A DNA stretch of 64,000 nucleotides, from the NCBI GenBank assembly GCA_028289605.1, contig JANQON010000006.1, positions 461,938 through 525,937 on the forward strand. Reading direction: 5' to 3'. The notes below the pieces were generated by a model. It was given only the letters and a program-made list of their open reading frames with translations. It did no database searches and was not told where the DNA came from. Positions within the stretch are counted from its first letter, which is position 1. Each line of letters begins with the position of its first letter. Shown here piece after piece: positions 51,492 to 60,750 of this stretch. A program made the position numbers and the translations under genes. This DNA is from Hyphococcus sp. (GTDB taxonomy: Bacteria; Pseudomonadota; Alphaproteobacteria; Caulobacterales; Parvularculaceae).

Positions 51492-53749
51492 CTGCGATGA
51501 TCGATGCATTCTACCTTTGCCTTGTCGCTTCACTCATCTGGGCGCCGATTATCTTCGCCGGCGCCGCTCGCCTGAATGCGCGCGCTGACGGCGTCGCCGA
51601 GGCGGCGATCTGGCCGACCGCTTTGTTTGTCGCCGCTTTGCCTGCATTGTCCGCGCCAATCGCCGCGGCGCTTGGTCTGTCCTTGCGCACGGCGGAACCG
51701 TTGCCGCCGATGTCAACGCCGGTGTTCGTCGCTGTCGAGGAGACGGCGGCTATGAGCGCTGCGGTCACGCAAAGCGCGCCGCTGGAGATCGCAACCGTCG
51801 TCAATGCGGCGGCGGATCTTTATTTCTACGGATTTTTGCTGTTCGCCGCCCTGGGCGCGATCAGACTGGCGGGATTTTCCTACCGCGTTCGCAACAGTTT
51901 TCCCATTGACGACCAGCGCCTGCGGGCGGGGTTGGAAGAGTGGCGCGGTCTGATCGGCGTCAACAGGCGCATTCGTTTCGCCTATTCTGACGCGGTGTCG
52001 TCCGTATGCGTCCATGGCTTCTTTCGCCCGATCGTGTTGATGCCGCCGAGCCTGCTCGAACGAGTGTCAACCGATGACGCCATTTTGATGGGCGCTCATG
52101 AAGTCGCCCACGTCAAACGCGGCGACACCTGGCTGTTCGGAGTCTGCGCGCTCGCCAAAGCCCTGTTCTGGTTTAACCCGTTTATGCGCCGCATCGTCGC
52201 GCACGCCCAACTCGCCGCCGAGCAGGCCGCAGACGCCCTTGTCATTCGAAAAGGGGCCAGCCGAAAGTCCTATGCGCGGTGCTTTGTTGAAAGCCTGAAA
52301 ATTTCTTCCGGTCTGTCTTCTCCGCAATATGCGCTTGTTCCCTCGTTCACGCCGTTTGACAGACGGTCCCGACGCGAACGGCTCAACGCCATTCTGTCCG
52401 GAAGCGCCGGGGCGCCGCGCGCACCGCTGGGCGCTAAACTGACGCTCGCCGCCGCGTCGCTCTTGGCGGCGATTGTCGCCTTCGGCCAGGCGGCTCTCGC
52501 CGTAACCCCGGCGCCCGCGAAAGACGCGCTGACGGTGATCCCAGTTGAAGGACGGGTGACGTCGCATTTCGGCGAACGCACCGACCCGATCGACAAGGCG
52601 CGGAAGTTTCACAGCGGAATCGATATCGCCGCGCCGACCGGCACGCCGGTGAAAGCCGCCGGCGACGGCAAAGTGACGAACGCAACGCCGCGCTACAAAG
52701 GAAGCGACGCATGGGGCAATGTTGTCGTCATCGACCATGGACACGGCGTCGTCACCCGATACGCCCAGCTTGACAGCTACATCGTGAAAAAAGGCGACAG
52801 CGTAGAGGCCGGCGATGTCATCGGCGCCGTCGGCGCCACCGGGCGCGCGACGGGTCCGCACCTTCACTTCGAAGTCATCGCCGACGGCGAACATGTCGAC
52901 CCGGCGGCCCTCATTGTTCCCGACCCCCCACTTGCGCCGGTCCCGCCGCGGATCGACCGCGAGGCGCGCGCCGCCGTCGTCGCGCCGACGCCGCCGGCGA
53001 CTGCGATTGCGCCGGCGCCCTCCCCCGCGCCGACGCCGAGCCCCTCGCCTTCGCCGGCGCCGTTTCCGGCGCCAACGCCTGAGGCGCCTGCGGCGCCGGA
53101 ACCGCTCACAATTGGCGAACGACTCGAATTGCGGCTCGCCGGGAAGACCGGGGAGTGGCGTGCCCGTATTCGCGAAGATCTGCGAAACGTCGAAGTGTTC
53201 GCTGATCTTGATGACATGCGGTTGCGGTTCGGCGACGTTGAACTGGAAGGCTTTGCCGGCGCCGAAGAATTAGCCGACGCCCTGCGCAATCAGGAATTTG
53301 AGTTCAAAGACCTGGAAGCGTTCGCCGGCGATTGGCCGCAAATGGCTTTTTTCTGGGACGGCGGCGAGATGTCGGATGAGGAAAGAGAAGCCATTGAACA
53401 AGCGCGCGAGAACGCGCAGCGCGCAGCGGAAACAGCGCGAAGAGACGCACGCCGCCAGATTGAACAAGCCGAACGCGCAATGGAGCAGGCGAGGCGCGAG
53501 CGCGAACGCATGATGCGTGACGTCGAACGCGCCGGTCGGGAACGCGAAAGGGCGTTACGCGAAATGGAACGCGCCCGCGGGCGTCTCGAACGGAAGGACT
53601 TTTCCAGAGAAGAGGCCGAGCGGGTGATTGAACTCCTCGAACTGCGCGAGGACGCGTTGCGCGAAGCCGAGAGCGCGATTGCGCAGGAACGCGCAAGACT
53701 GGAAACGTTGCGGGAAGAAATGGAATCCGAACCCGACGCAAAGAATTAA
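51488..53749 (+). CDS. M56-M23 fusion metallopeptidase (BlaR1-like sensor plus peptidoglycan endopeptidase)
   Basis: A 753-residue membrane protein with an uncommon architecture. The N-terminal half is an M56 (BlaR1/MecR1-type) membrane peptidase, Zn motif H204-E-V-A-H208. A helix near 320-340 leads into a periplasmic M23 (LytM-type) domain with all four Zn ligands, H375-x3-D379 in FHSGIDI and H458-L-H460 in GPHLHFE. A Pro/Ala-rich linker (about 480-540) and a long charged coiled coil (about 630-745) end the protein. No penicillin-binding domain. Coupled to a BlaI-like repressor, it probably senses wall state and may also cut peptidoglycan. Domain content is seen; the joint role is inferred. 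Confidence 0.88.
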   Translation: MTAMIDAFYLCLVASLIWAPIIFAGAARLNARADGVAEAAIWPTALFVAALPALSAPIAAALGLSLRTAEPLPPMSTPVFVAVEETAAMSAAVTQSAPLEIATVVNAAADLYFYGFLLFAALGAIRLAGFSYRVRNSFPIDDQRLRAGLEEWRGLIGVNRRIRFAYSDAVSSVCVHGFFRPIVLMPPSLLERVSTDDAILMGAHEVAHVKRGDTWLFGVCALAKALFWFNPFMRRIVAHAQLAAEQAADALVIRKGASRKSYARCFVESLKISSGLSSPQYALVPSFTPFDRRSRRERLNAILSGSAGAPRAPLGAKLTLAAASLLAAIVAFGQAALAVTPAPAKDALTVIPVEGRVTSHFGERTDPIDKARKFHSGIDIAAPTGTPVKAAGDGKVTNATPRYKGSDAWGNVVVIDHGHGVVTRYAQLDSYIVKKGDSVEAGDVIGAVGATGRATGPHLHFEVIADGEHVDPAALIVPDPPLAPVPPRIDREARAAVVAPTPPATAIAPAPSPAPTPSPSPSPAPFPAPTPEAPAAPEPLTIGERLELRLAGKTGEWRARIREDLRNVEVFADLDDMRLRFGDVELEGFAGAEELADALRNQEFEFKDLEAFAGDWPQMAFFWDGGEMSDEEREAIEQARENAQRAAETARRDARRQIEQAERAMEQARRERERMMRDVERAGRERERALREMERARGRLERKDFSREEAERVIELLELREDALREAESAIAQERARLETLREEMESEPDAKN

Positions 53750-53788
53750 GAATTTCTTAGCCTTCGCAGGCGCCGGAAGGCGCATCAT

Positions 53789-53824
53789 CTATTCGCCGCA
53801 CGAGCCCGGCGGCTCGTCGAATAG
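53789..53824 (+). terminator. two-tier hairpin between the M56-M23 and RND genes
   Basis: CTATTCG (53789-53795) pairs with CGAATAG (53818-53824). Inside it, ACGAGCC pairs with GGCTCGT around a CGGC loop, with a four-base bulge between the stems. There is no T-run. It lies 40 bases after the M56-M23 stop and may stabilise the transcript end or slow transcription into the RND operon. Confidence 0.4.
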
Positions 53825-53898
53825 CGGATGCGCGCGCCGTTGAAAGGCGCATAACGGTCTCACTCGAAGTTCAATTTATAAGCTGGGAGAGGCGCGCG

Positions 53899-56800
53899 AT
53901 GGGCCTGACGAGGATTTGCCTGAAGAATCCCGCCGCAGCTGGCGTTGTGCTTGCGGTGATTACACTGCTTGGTTTTCTTTCAATATCGCAACTGCCGGTG
54001 CAATTGTTCCCTGCGATTGAGCGGCCGCAAATCGGGATCTGGACAGGGTGGCGCGCGGCGTCGCCGCGCGAGGTCGAGAGCGAAATCATCGAGCCGATCG
54101 AACGCGAATTGCGCGGCATTCCCGGCATGACGACGATGCAATCCTGGTCAAACTCCGGGGGCGGATGGATTTCTCTGGAATTCTCTCTCGGTACGGACAT
54201 GGATCAGGCGTTTACGGAAGTGAACGCGCGTTTGCAGCGGGTGCGAGGCCTGCCGGCGGAAGCGGAACGGCCGCGCATTAACAGCGGCGGCGGCGACAAC
54301 GCCGGCGAAACGCTGATTTTTCTGTTTCTTCAGAAGCTGCCGGATAACGCCAATCAATCGGGACGGCTGCGCGACTTCGCCGAACAGCGAATCGTGCCCG
54401 AACTGGAATCAGTGCCGGGCGTCGGCGGCGTCGACGTCAATTCAGACGAAGGCGAAGAGATTGTTCGCATCGAATTCGATCCCTTCCTGGCCGCGCAGCT
54501 TGGCGTAACGCTGGATGACATAACCCAAACCGTAAACCGATCCGCCGACGTCACCGGTGGACGGGTGGAAGTGGGCCGCCGCAATTACACCATGCGCTTT
54601 GAGGGCCGGTTTACCGCCGATCAACTGGCGGAAACCATCCTCGCCTGGCGGGACGGGGCGCCGATCAGGCTTGGCGACATTGCGGACGTCACGGTTGCTC
54701 CCGACTGGCGCGGCGGCGTTGTCTATCAGAACGGCAATCCGGCCATCGGCATGCGGGTGATGAAAGAGCCCGGCGCCAACACGCTTGAGTCGATCGATGC
54801 ATTGACCGATGTTCTTAACGAGCTCAACGCCGGCCCCCTCGCCGAGATGGGATACGCCATTCACAAGAGTTTTGATCCGTCCGTATTCATCAAACGGGCG
54901 ATCAGCTTACTGACTAATAACCTGCTCATCGGCGTGATGCTCGCCATCGGCGCATTGTGGCTGTTCCTGCGCCGCGCCCGGGCGACCTTGGTGATCGCGG
55001 CCGCCATTCCGATCTGTTTGATGGCGACCATCGTTGTCCTCAATCTTTTCGGCCGTTCGATCAATGTCATCTCCCTCGCCGGCCTCGCCTTTGCGACCGG
55101 CATGGTGCTCGACGCAGCAATCGTGGTGCTGGAAAACTTTGTGCGACTGCGCGAAGAAGGACGCTCGCCGTTTGCGGCGGCGGAAACCGCTGTCGGGCAA
55201 GTCTTCGGCGCGCTGTTTGCGTCAACCGTAACCACGGTCGCCATCTTCATCCCGATAATGTTCTTTGAAGATGTTGAAGGACAGCTCTTCGCCGACCTCG
55301 CTCTGACGATTGCGATCGCCGTTTCGTTCAGTCTCGTCGTCGCCGTCACCTTGCTGCCCACAGGCGCACGCCTTTTCGTGAAGGACGTCGAGGCCGCGCC
55401 GGGCAAGGCGAGAAAGAACTTCGCCGAACCCATCGCCGATTTCATTATGCGCGCTACAGCGACCAACCCACGCCGGCTGAGCATCGTCGCGGCGCTCACC
55501 GGCGTTCCGGTGCTGCTCGGTTTTCTCCTGTGGCCGCAGCTCAACTATCTGCCGCCGGTCAAGCGCGACGCCGTTGACGCATTCATCAACTTTCCATCCG
55601 GCGCCAGCGCCGACATGATCCGCGAGGAGTTCGCCGAAGTCGTCGTGGAACGTTTGCAGCCCTACATGGACGGCGAAAAAGAGCCGGCGCTGCGGAATTA
55701 CTATCTTTACAGCGGCGAATGGGGTGGGAACACCGGCATTCGCATTGTCGATCAGTCGCGCATTGACGAAATGGTGACCATCGTCAACGAGGAGATCCTG
55801 TCCGGCTTTCCCGACACACGCGTCTTTGCGCGCCAGGGTGATCTGTTCGGAAACTGGGGCGCGCAAGGGTCCATTCGCCTGCAAGTGCAAGCGGCGGACT
55901 ACGACGCTTTGTCGGCGGCCGTGCCGGCGGCGACGGAAGTCATCCAAGCCGCCCTGCCCGGCGCGCAGGTTTGGCCCAACCCTGATCCGCAAGTTGTGAC
56001 GCCGGAGTTGCGTCTCATCCCCAACGATCGTCGCATCGCAGAGGTTGGCATGACCCGCGCCAGCGTTGCCCGCGCGGTGCGCGCCCTCGGCGACGGCGCC
56101 TGGCTGGGCGAGTTCTTCCACGAAGACGGCCGGATTGATTTGATCCTCAAAGCCAAGGAATGGACCGAACCGGAATATCTCGATTCCGCACCGATCGCGA
56201 CGCCAACCGGCGCCGTCGTTCCCCTCGGCGAATTGGTGACCATCGATCGCAGCGTCGGTCCGCAACAGATCAGCCGCGTTGACGCCCGGCGCACAATCAC
56301 GCTCGGCATATCGCCGCCAGAAGGGATGGCGCTTGGTCCCGCTGTGGAGGCGCTGAAGTCAGGCGCGGAGAGCGAGCTATACGACGTGCTGCCCGCCGGA
56401 GCCTCACTGAAATGGGCGGGCGATGCGGACTCTCTTTCTCGCGCCGTGAAAAACCTGGGCGGGAACTTCTTCCTCGCCATCGCCATTCTGTTCCTGATCA
56501 TGGCGGCGTTATTTAAGTCTGTGAAAGACGCGGGCCTTGTCATCATCACACTGCCGATGGCGACGGTCGGCGGCATTCTCGCCATTCGCGGTCTCGACTT
56601 GATCAATCCTCTACCGCTCGACCTTCTCGGGATGATCGGGTTCATCATTCTGCTGGGACTCGTCGTGAACAATGCGATCCTGCTGGTCGCACAAACGCGC
56701 GCGTCCGAAGCGCAAGGTCGATCGCGGCCGGAAGCGGTGCGCGAAGCGCTCACCCTCCGTGTGCGCCCCATCTTTATGTCAACCTCGACGTCGCTCATGG

Positions 56801-56991
56801 GGATGCTGCCGCTGGTCTTGGCGCCCGGCGCCGGCAGTTTGATCTATCGCGGCCTCGCCACTGTCATCGTCGGCGGCATGGCGGTGTCAACGCTCTTTAC
56901 CCTGCTGCTGTTGCCGGCGCTTTTGCAACTTGGCGCGCAATCTCTGCCGTCGCTTTCCCGCGACGCTGTCGCGCCCCAGCCCGCCGAATAA
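53899..56991 (+). CDS. RND efflux transporter permease
   Basis: A 1030-residue inner-membrane pump of the HAE/AcrB-related RND class, 12 helices with two large periplasmic loops. Helix 1 carries VITLLGFLSISQLPVQLFPAIERPQIG. Helix 4 has GMVLDAAIVVLENF, in which Asp405 is kept but the second Asp of the AcrB pair is Ala406. Helix 10-11 has GLVVNNAILLV, where AcrB has a Lys. GGGAGAG precedes ATG 53899. It is followed 13 bases later by its membrane-fusion partner, and no outer-membrane factor is in the window. Substrates unknown. Confidence 0.93.
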   Translation: MGLTRICLKNPAAAGVVLAVITLLGFLSISQLPVQLFPAIERPQIGIWTGWRAASPREVESEIIEPIERELRGIPGMTTMQSWSNSGGGWISLEFSLGTDMDQAFTEVNARLQRVRGLPAEAERPRINSGGGDNAGETLIFLFLQKLPDNANQSGRLRDFAEQRIVPELESVPGVGGVDVNSDEGEEIVRIEFDPFLAAQLGVTLDDITQTVNRSADVTGGRVEVGRRNYTMRFEGRFTADQLAETILAWRDGAPIRLGDIADVTVAPDWRGGVVYQNGNPAIGMRVMKEPGANTLESIDALTDVLNELNAGPLAEMGYAIHKSFDPSVFIKRAISLLTNNLLIGVMLAIGALWLFLRRARATLVIAAAIPICLMATIVVLNLFGRSINVISLAGLAFATGMVLDAAIVVLENFVRLREEGRSPFAAAETAVGQVFGALFASTVTTVAIFIPIMFFEDVEGQLFADLALTIAIAVSFSLVVAVTLLPTGARLFVKDVEAAPGKARKNFAEPIADFIMRATATNPRRLSIVAALTGVPVLLGFLLWPQLNYLPPVKRDAVDAFINFPSGASADMIREEFAEVVVERLQPYMDGEKEPALRNYYLYSGEWGGNTGIRIVDQSRIDEMVTIVNEEILSGFPDTRVFARQGDLFGNWGAQGSIRLQVQAADYDALSAAVPAATEVIQAALPGAQVWPNPDPQVVTPELRLIPNDRRIAEVGMTRASVARAVRALGDGAWLGEFFHEDGRIDLILKAKEWTEPEYLDSAPIATPTGAVVPLGELVTIDRSVGPQQISRVDARRTITLGISPPEGMALGPAVEALKSGAESELYDVLPAGASLKWAGDADSLSRAVKNLGGNFFLAIAILFLIMAALFKSVKDAGLVIITLPMATVGGILAIRGLDLINPLPLDLLGMIGFIILLGLVVNNAILLVAQTRASEAQGRSRPEAVREALTLRVRPIFMSTSTSLMGMLPLVLAPGAGSLIYRGLATVIVGGMAVSTLFTLLLLPALLQLGAQSLPSLSRDAVAPQPAE

Positions 56992-57004
56992 AAGGATCTT
57001 GGGC

Positions 57005-58123
57005 ATGAACAAAAAAATTCTCTTCGCAAGCATCGCCGGCGCCGCACTCATCGGGGCCGGATCGATCGCGTATTTCTACGGCAACGCCGTGGGTGCGAGC
57101 GCTGAAGGCGCTGAAAGCGCGCAACAAAACGGTCCCCCGCCTGCAGTCGTCACCGTTGCGAAAGCGGAAGAACGCGAATTGGCGCCTTTTGCGGAAACGC
57201 CGGGTTCGGTCGTCTCAACTCGCGACAGCCTGGTGGCCGCCGCCGCCTCAGGAAAGATTGAATGGGTCGCCGACGTCGGCGCCGAGGTTGAAGAAGGCGA
57301 CGTCATCGCCCGTATCGAGGCTGACGACGCACAGCTCGCATTTGAAGACAGTCAGGCGGAAGTGCGCCGGCTGCGGTCGCGTGCGGAGAACCTCTCCAAT
57401 CGCTATGAGCGTTTCCAGGGCCTGGGCGAGGACGCCGGCGAGTCGGAAGCCGCCATGGACCAGATGCGCGCCGATCGCGACGAGGCGCGCCAAGCGCTGC
57501 GTCAGGCTGAAGTCGCCCATGATCGCGCCGCACTTAACCTTCAGCGCACGGAGGTCACGGCTCCGTTCGCCGGCCGCGTGGTCAGCCAGGAATCGCAAGT
57601 CGGCGAATACGCCAATCCGGGCGTCGGGCTGGTGCGCCTTGTCGATACGCGCCGGCTCGAAGTGACGGCCCGGGCGCCGGCGAGCCTCGCCCGCAATATC
57701 AACGCCGGCGACAACATCCGCGTTTCCAATGGGGCGGAATCGACGAGCGCAGAAGTACGCGCTGTCGTGCCGGTCGGCGACGCCTTGTCGAGAATGCTGG
57801 AGCTGCGCCTCGAGCTTGCCGATGCGGACTGGTATATCGGTTCGGCGGTGCGGGTGGCATTGCCGGCGTCGCAGGCGCGGACCGTTACCGCTGCGCCGCG
57901 CGACGCTCTTGTCCTGCGCGCGGACCGGATCAGCGTCTTTGTCATCGGAGAAGACGACACCGCCAGACAGGTCGATGTCGAATTGGGCTCCGCTGAAGGC
58001 GAGTACATTGAAGTCATCGGCGATATCCGCCCCGGCGACAAAGTCGTCATCCGCGGCGGCGAACGATTGCGCGACGGACAGAAGGTGACGCTCTCGGCGC
58101 TGGCGAGCGAGCCCAGCGTGTAG
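57005..58123 (+). CDS. RND periplasmic adaptor (membrane fusion protein)
   Basis: A 372-residue periplasmic adaptor linking the RND pump to an outer-membrane channel. A signal anchor (ILFASIAGAALIGAGSIAYFYG) is followed by the half-lipoyl and coiled-coil hairpin (ARIEADDAQLAFEDSQAEVRR, DEARQALRQAEVAHDRAALNLQ), the second lipoyl half APFAGRVVSQESQVGEY, and beta-barrel parts. ATG 57005 is the conserved start; the frame is open 25 codons upstream inside the permease end. The permease-before-adaptor order is the reverse of acrAB. Confidence 0.92.
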   Translation: MNKKILFASIAGAALIGAGSIAYFYGNAVGASAEGAESAQQNGPPPAVVTVAKAEERELAPFAETPGSVVSTRDSLVAAAASGKIEWVADVGAEVEEGDVIARIEADDAQLAFEDSQAEVRRLRSRAENLSNRYERFQGLGEDAGESEAAMDQMRADRDEARQALRQAEVAHDRAALNLQRTEVTAPFAGRVVSQESQVGEYANPGVGLVRLVDTRRLEVTARAPASLARNINAGDNIRVSNGAESTSAEVRAVVPVGDALSRMLELRLELADADWYIGSAVRVALPASQARTVTAAPRDALVLRADRISVFVIGEDDTARQVDVELGSAEGEYIEVIGDIRPGDKVVIRGGERLRDGQKVTLSALASEPSV

Positions 58124-58127
58124 CGGC

Positions 58128-58158
58128 GGTTTCGCCCAATCGACGACTGGGCGAAACC
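58128..58158. terminator. 11-bp perfect hairpin between convergent genes
   Basis: GGTTTCGCCCA (58128-58138) and TGGGCGAAACC (58148-58158), loop of nine. It lies five bases after the adaptor stop and 20 bases from the SDR stop, so it can serve both strands, though neither side has a T-run. Confidence 0.5.
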
Positions 58159-58178
58159 TGCTCTGATCGACGCGGCGA

Positions 58179-58943
58179 CTACAGCTTGAAACCGCCGCTC
58201 GCTTCAATGCGCTGGCCGGTGATCCAGCCCGCATCATCCGATGCAAGAAACGCCGTAATCGGGCCAATGTCTTCCGTTCGCCCGATGCGTCCGAGCGCCG
58301 TTTGGCTCGCCAGATACTCTCGCATCTGAGGCATCTTTTCGAACCGGTCGGCGTTGAAGTCGTTGTCGATGCCGCCTGGCGCGACCGCGTTGACGGTAAT
58401 GCCGCGCTTGCCGAGGTCAGCGGCGAGATATCGGGTAAACGTCTCCACCGCCGCCTTCATGCCGGCGTACACGACCATTGGCGAAAACGTAACGCGCGTC
58501 AGCCCCGTTCCCATGGTGATGATGCGCCCGCCGTCCCTGATCAGCGGTTCAAGATGCTGCGTCAGCAAAACGAGGCTTTTGTAGTTGGTCTCGTAGAGGC
58601 GATCGAGTTCCTCTTCCGGAATCTCGCCGAAAGGGTGTTCGCTGGTGACGCCCGCATTGTTGATGAGGATGTCGAACCGATCCGCATCCCAATCTGCAAG
58701 CTGCGACGCAAACGCTTGCTTGAAACGCGGCAGGCTGGCGGATCCGGTGAGATCGACCTGAATGGCGGCGGCGCGGACGCCTCGGCGGATCAGGTCGGCC
58801 AGCGTTTCTTTGGCCGCCTCTTCGTTGCGAACGTAGGTGATAACGACGTCGGCGCCGGCATCCGCCAGATGCTGGGCCGCGTTGCGGCCAAGACTGCGGC
58901 TGCCGCCGGTGACGAGCGCGATTTTACCTTTTAGATCAGCCAT
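58179..58943 (-). CDS. SDR-family oxidoreductase
   Basis: A 254-residue classical SDR. Cofactor loop TGGSRSLGR (12-20) and NNAGV (95-99) are normal, and catalytic Tyr159/Lys163 (VVYAGMKAA) are present. The usual catalytic Ser near 146 is replaced: the strand reads ITMGTGLTR, so Thr146 may take the role. The C-terminus ends GQRIEASGGFKL. Reduces or oxidises an unknown alcohol/ketone. Divergent from a LysR regulator, probably its regulator. Confidence 0.9.
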   Translation of the reverse strand: MADLKGKIALVTGGSRSLGRNAAQHLADAGADVVITYVRNEEAAKETLADLIRRGVRAAAIQVDLTGSASLPRFKQAFASQLADWDADRFDILINNAGVTSEHPFGEIPEEELDRLYETNYKSLVLLTQHLEPLIRDGGRIITMGTGLTRVTFSPMVVYAGMKAAVETFTRYLAADLGKRGITVNAVAPGGIDNDFNADRFEKMPQMREYLASQTALGRIGRTEDIGPITAFLASDDAGWITGQRIEASGGFKL

Positions 58944-59030
58944 TTGGGTTTCTCCTCGGAATGCTGCGACTGGATGGCCGGAAGATGCGCCTTCGGGTGC
59001 TGGAGTGAAATTCCACAGCTTTACATCGCG

Positions 59031-59048
59031 CCATACGAAAATGTATGG
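59031..59048. promoter_or_regulatory. inverted repeat in the SDR/LysR divergent region
   Basis: CCATAC (59031-59036), six bases, GTATGG (59043-59048), located 26 bases before the LysR GTG start. LysR sites usually contain a T-N11-A core within such a dyad; here the T to A distance is N10. A candidate autoregulatory site. Confidence 0.4.
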
Positions 59049-59074
59049 GTCCCGCCAAATGGAAGGAGCGCCCG

Positions 59075-59941
59075 GTGACGGACTGGCGGGACATTCGATG
59101 GTTTCATGCGGTTGTCGAAAACGGCAGCTTTTCCGCCGCGGCGCGCGCCGCCGGCGCCACGCAGGCGACCGTCAGTCGGCGGATCAAAGCGCTCGAGGCT
59201 GAGCTTGGCGGCGCCCTTTTTGTGCGCGGACTGGAAGGCGCGCGCTTAACGCCGCTGGGCGAAACCCTGAAAGCGCCCGCCATCAGTATGGGCGAGGCCG
59301 CCCGCGCCTGGGAGCGCGCCGTGGACGGCGTCCGCGCGGAACGGCGAACCATTGTGGTCACCTGCGGTGAATTGATCGGCGGTTTTCTGTCCAAACATCT
59401 CGGGCGGCTTCAGGCGGGCCTTGACGGCGTCGATATCGAACTGAAGCTCACCAACGCCTTTGTCGACATTGCAAAAGGGGAAGCCGACCTCGCGTTGCGC
59501 AATAAACGACCCGAAGCCGGCCTGTTGAAAGCCCGCAAGTTGAAGTCGGACCAATACGGCAAATTTTCCGTTTTCGGCGCCAAAGCGCATTTCAAGAATG
59601 GCGAGTTTACGTCGCTTGAAGCGCTAAGGAAGTGTTCCTGGATCGCCCATGCGCGCGAGCTTGCACATCTGCCTAGCGCGCTTTGGATCGCCGAGCATAT
59701 CGGCGACGATAGAATTCGGTTTCGCATGAACTCAACGGCGCTGATTTTGGAAGCAACGCATCGCAACAACGCGCTCGCGCTGCTGCCGCGGTTTATCGGC
59801 CTGGGCGAGAACCATCTGGAAGAGGTTTTTGGTCCCGTCGATGGTCTGAATTTCGAAATGTGGATTGTTCGACGAGACGAAGGCTACGCCGACGATGCGC
59901 TGGATATGCTGATCAGCAACATTGAAAGCGTATTCGACTAG
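59075..59941 (+). CDS. LysR-family transcriptional regulator
   Basis: About 288 residues from GTG 59075, preceded by AAGGAG at six bases (a start at ATG 59045 would add ten residues and has no good ribosome site). The N-terminal helix-turn-helix AVVENGSFSAAARAAGATQATVSRRI is standard. The effector domain (about 85-288) includes GEADLALRNKRPEAGLL. The group resembles small LysR proteins that control an adjacent oxidoreductase. Inducer unknown. Confidence 0.92.
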   Translation: MTDWRDIRWFHAVVENGSFSAAARAAGATQATVSRRIKALEAELGGALFVRGLEGARLTPLGETLKAPAISMGEAARAWERAVDGVRAERRTIVVTCGELIGGFLSKHLGRLQAGLDGVDIELKLTNAFVDIAKGEADLALRNKRPEAGLLKARKLKSDQYGKFSVFGAKAHFKNGEFTSLEALRKCSWIAHARELAHLPSALWIAEHIGDDRIRFRMNSTALILEATHRNNALALLPRFIGLGENHLEEVFGPVDGLNFEMWIVRRDEGYADDALDMLISNIESVFD

Positions 59942-59967
59942 GGGCGGCGCTATAGCACCGCTCGTTC

Positions 59968-60243
59968 TTATTCCTTTTCCCCGAACTTGTCTTCGATCAG
60001 TTTCACGAGAGAATCAGCCGCTTCTTCCGCCTGCGGACCTTTTGCGGTGATTTCAAGCTCTGAGCCGTAACTGGCGCAGAGCATCAACAGATCGAGCTGG
60101 GAGTCGGCGCCCGCGACACGGTCTTCATTGCGAAACGTCACCTCCGCGTCCCAGGAACGCGCCAACGCCGAAAGATGGCGGGACGGGCGAATGTGAAGAC
60201 CCAACTTGTTCGCGATCTTGACCTTACGGACGACGTCGCTCAT
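59968..60243 (-). CDS. ptsH: HPr-type phosphocarrier protein
   Basis: A 91-residue HPr. His17 in GLHIRPS is the site phosphorylated by enzyme I; Ser48 in ADSQLDLL lines up with the regulatory Ser46. ATG 60243 (MSDVVRK) is chosen; the frame is open 18 codons farther, with no conservation. It follows the EIIA-Man gene by 23 bases. In alphaproteobacteria such HPr usually serves a regulatory PTS rather than sugar import, consistent with the absence of EIIB/EIIC here. Confidence 0.93.
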   Translation of the reverse strand: MSDVVRKVKIANKLGLHIRPSRHLSALARSWDAEVTFRNEDRVAGADSQLDLLMLCASYGSELEITAKGPQAEEAADSLVKLIEDKFGEKE

Positions 60244-60266
60244 CGCCAGTACCGCCTTTCCCCGCC

Positions 60267-60677
60267 CTATTCCGGCGCATCGCCGGAAAGAACCCACGAG
60301 GCGACGTTGATATATTTGCGGCCGGCCTCGTGCGCTGCTTTCACGGCTTCTTCAAGATCGCCGTCGGCGCGAACGGTGGCCAGTTTGATCAGCATGGGAA
60401 GGTTTACTCCCGCGACCACTTCGGCGTTCGCCTTTTCCATCACGGCGATGGCGAGATTGGAGGGCGTTCCGCCGAACATGTCGGTCAGGATGATAACGCC
60501 GTCGCCGGTGTCGACGGTTTTCGCCGCCGTCAGGATGTCCTCCCGGCGTTTTTCCATATCGTCGTCAGGGCCGATAGAGACCGCCCGGATCTGCTCCTGC
60601 GGGCCGACAACATGCTCCGCAGCGGAGAGAAACTCCTCCGCCAGGCGCCCATGGGTGACGACTACCAATCCGATCAT
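60267..60677 (-). CDS. PTS EIIA, mannose family
   Basis: A 136-residue EIIA-Man-type domain alone, with the phosphorylatable His9 in LVVVTHG, DGVIILTDMFGGTPSN near 58-73 and GVNLPMLIKL near 90. No EIIB, EIIC or EIID gene is nearby, so this is an output protein of the regulatory PTS. It lies between the chvG stop (73 bases away) and ptsH. Confidence 0.93.
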   Translation of the reverse strand: MIGLVVVTHGRLAEEFLSAAEHVVGPQEQIRAVSIGPDDDMEKRREDILTAAKTVDTGDGVIILTDMFGGTPSNLAIAVMEKANAEVVAGVNLPMLIKLATVRADGDLEEAVKAAHEAGRKYINVASWVLSGDAPE

Positions 60678-60750
60678 TCAACGCTCCGAACCAATACACA
60701 GACTGCGTATGTTGCGCCGCAGCATCAAAAAGTCCACAAGAATCGTCGCC

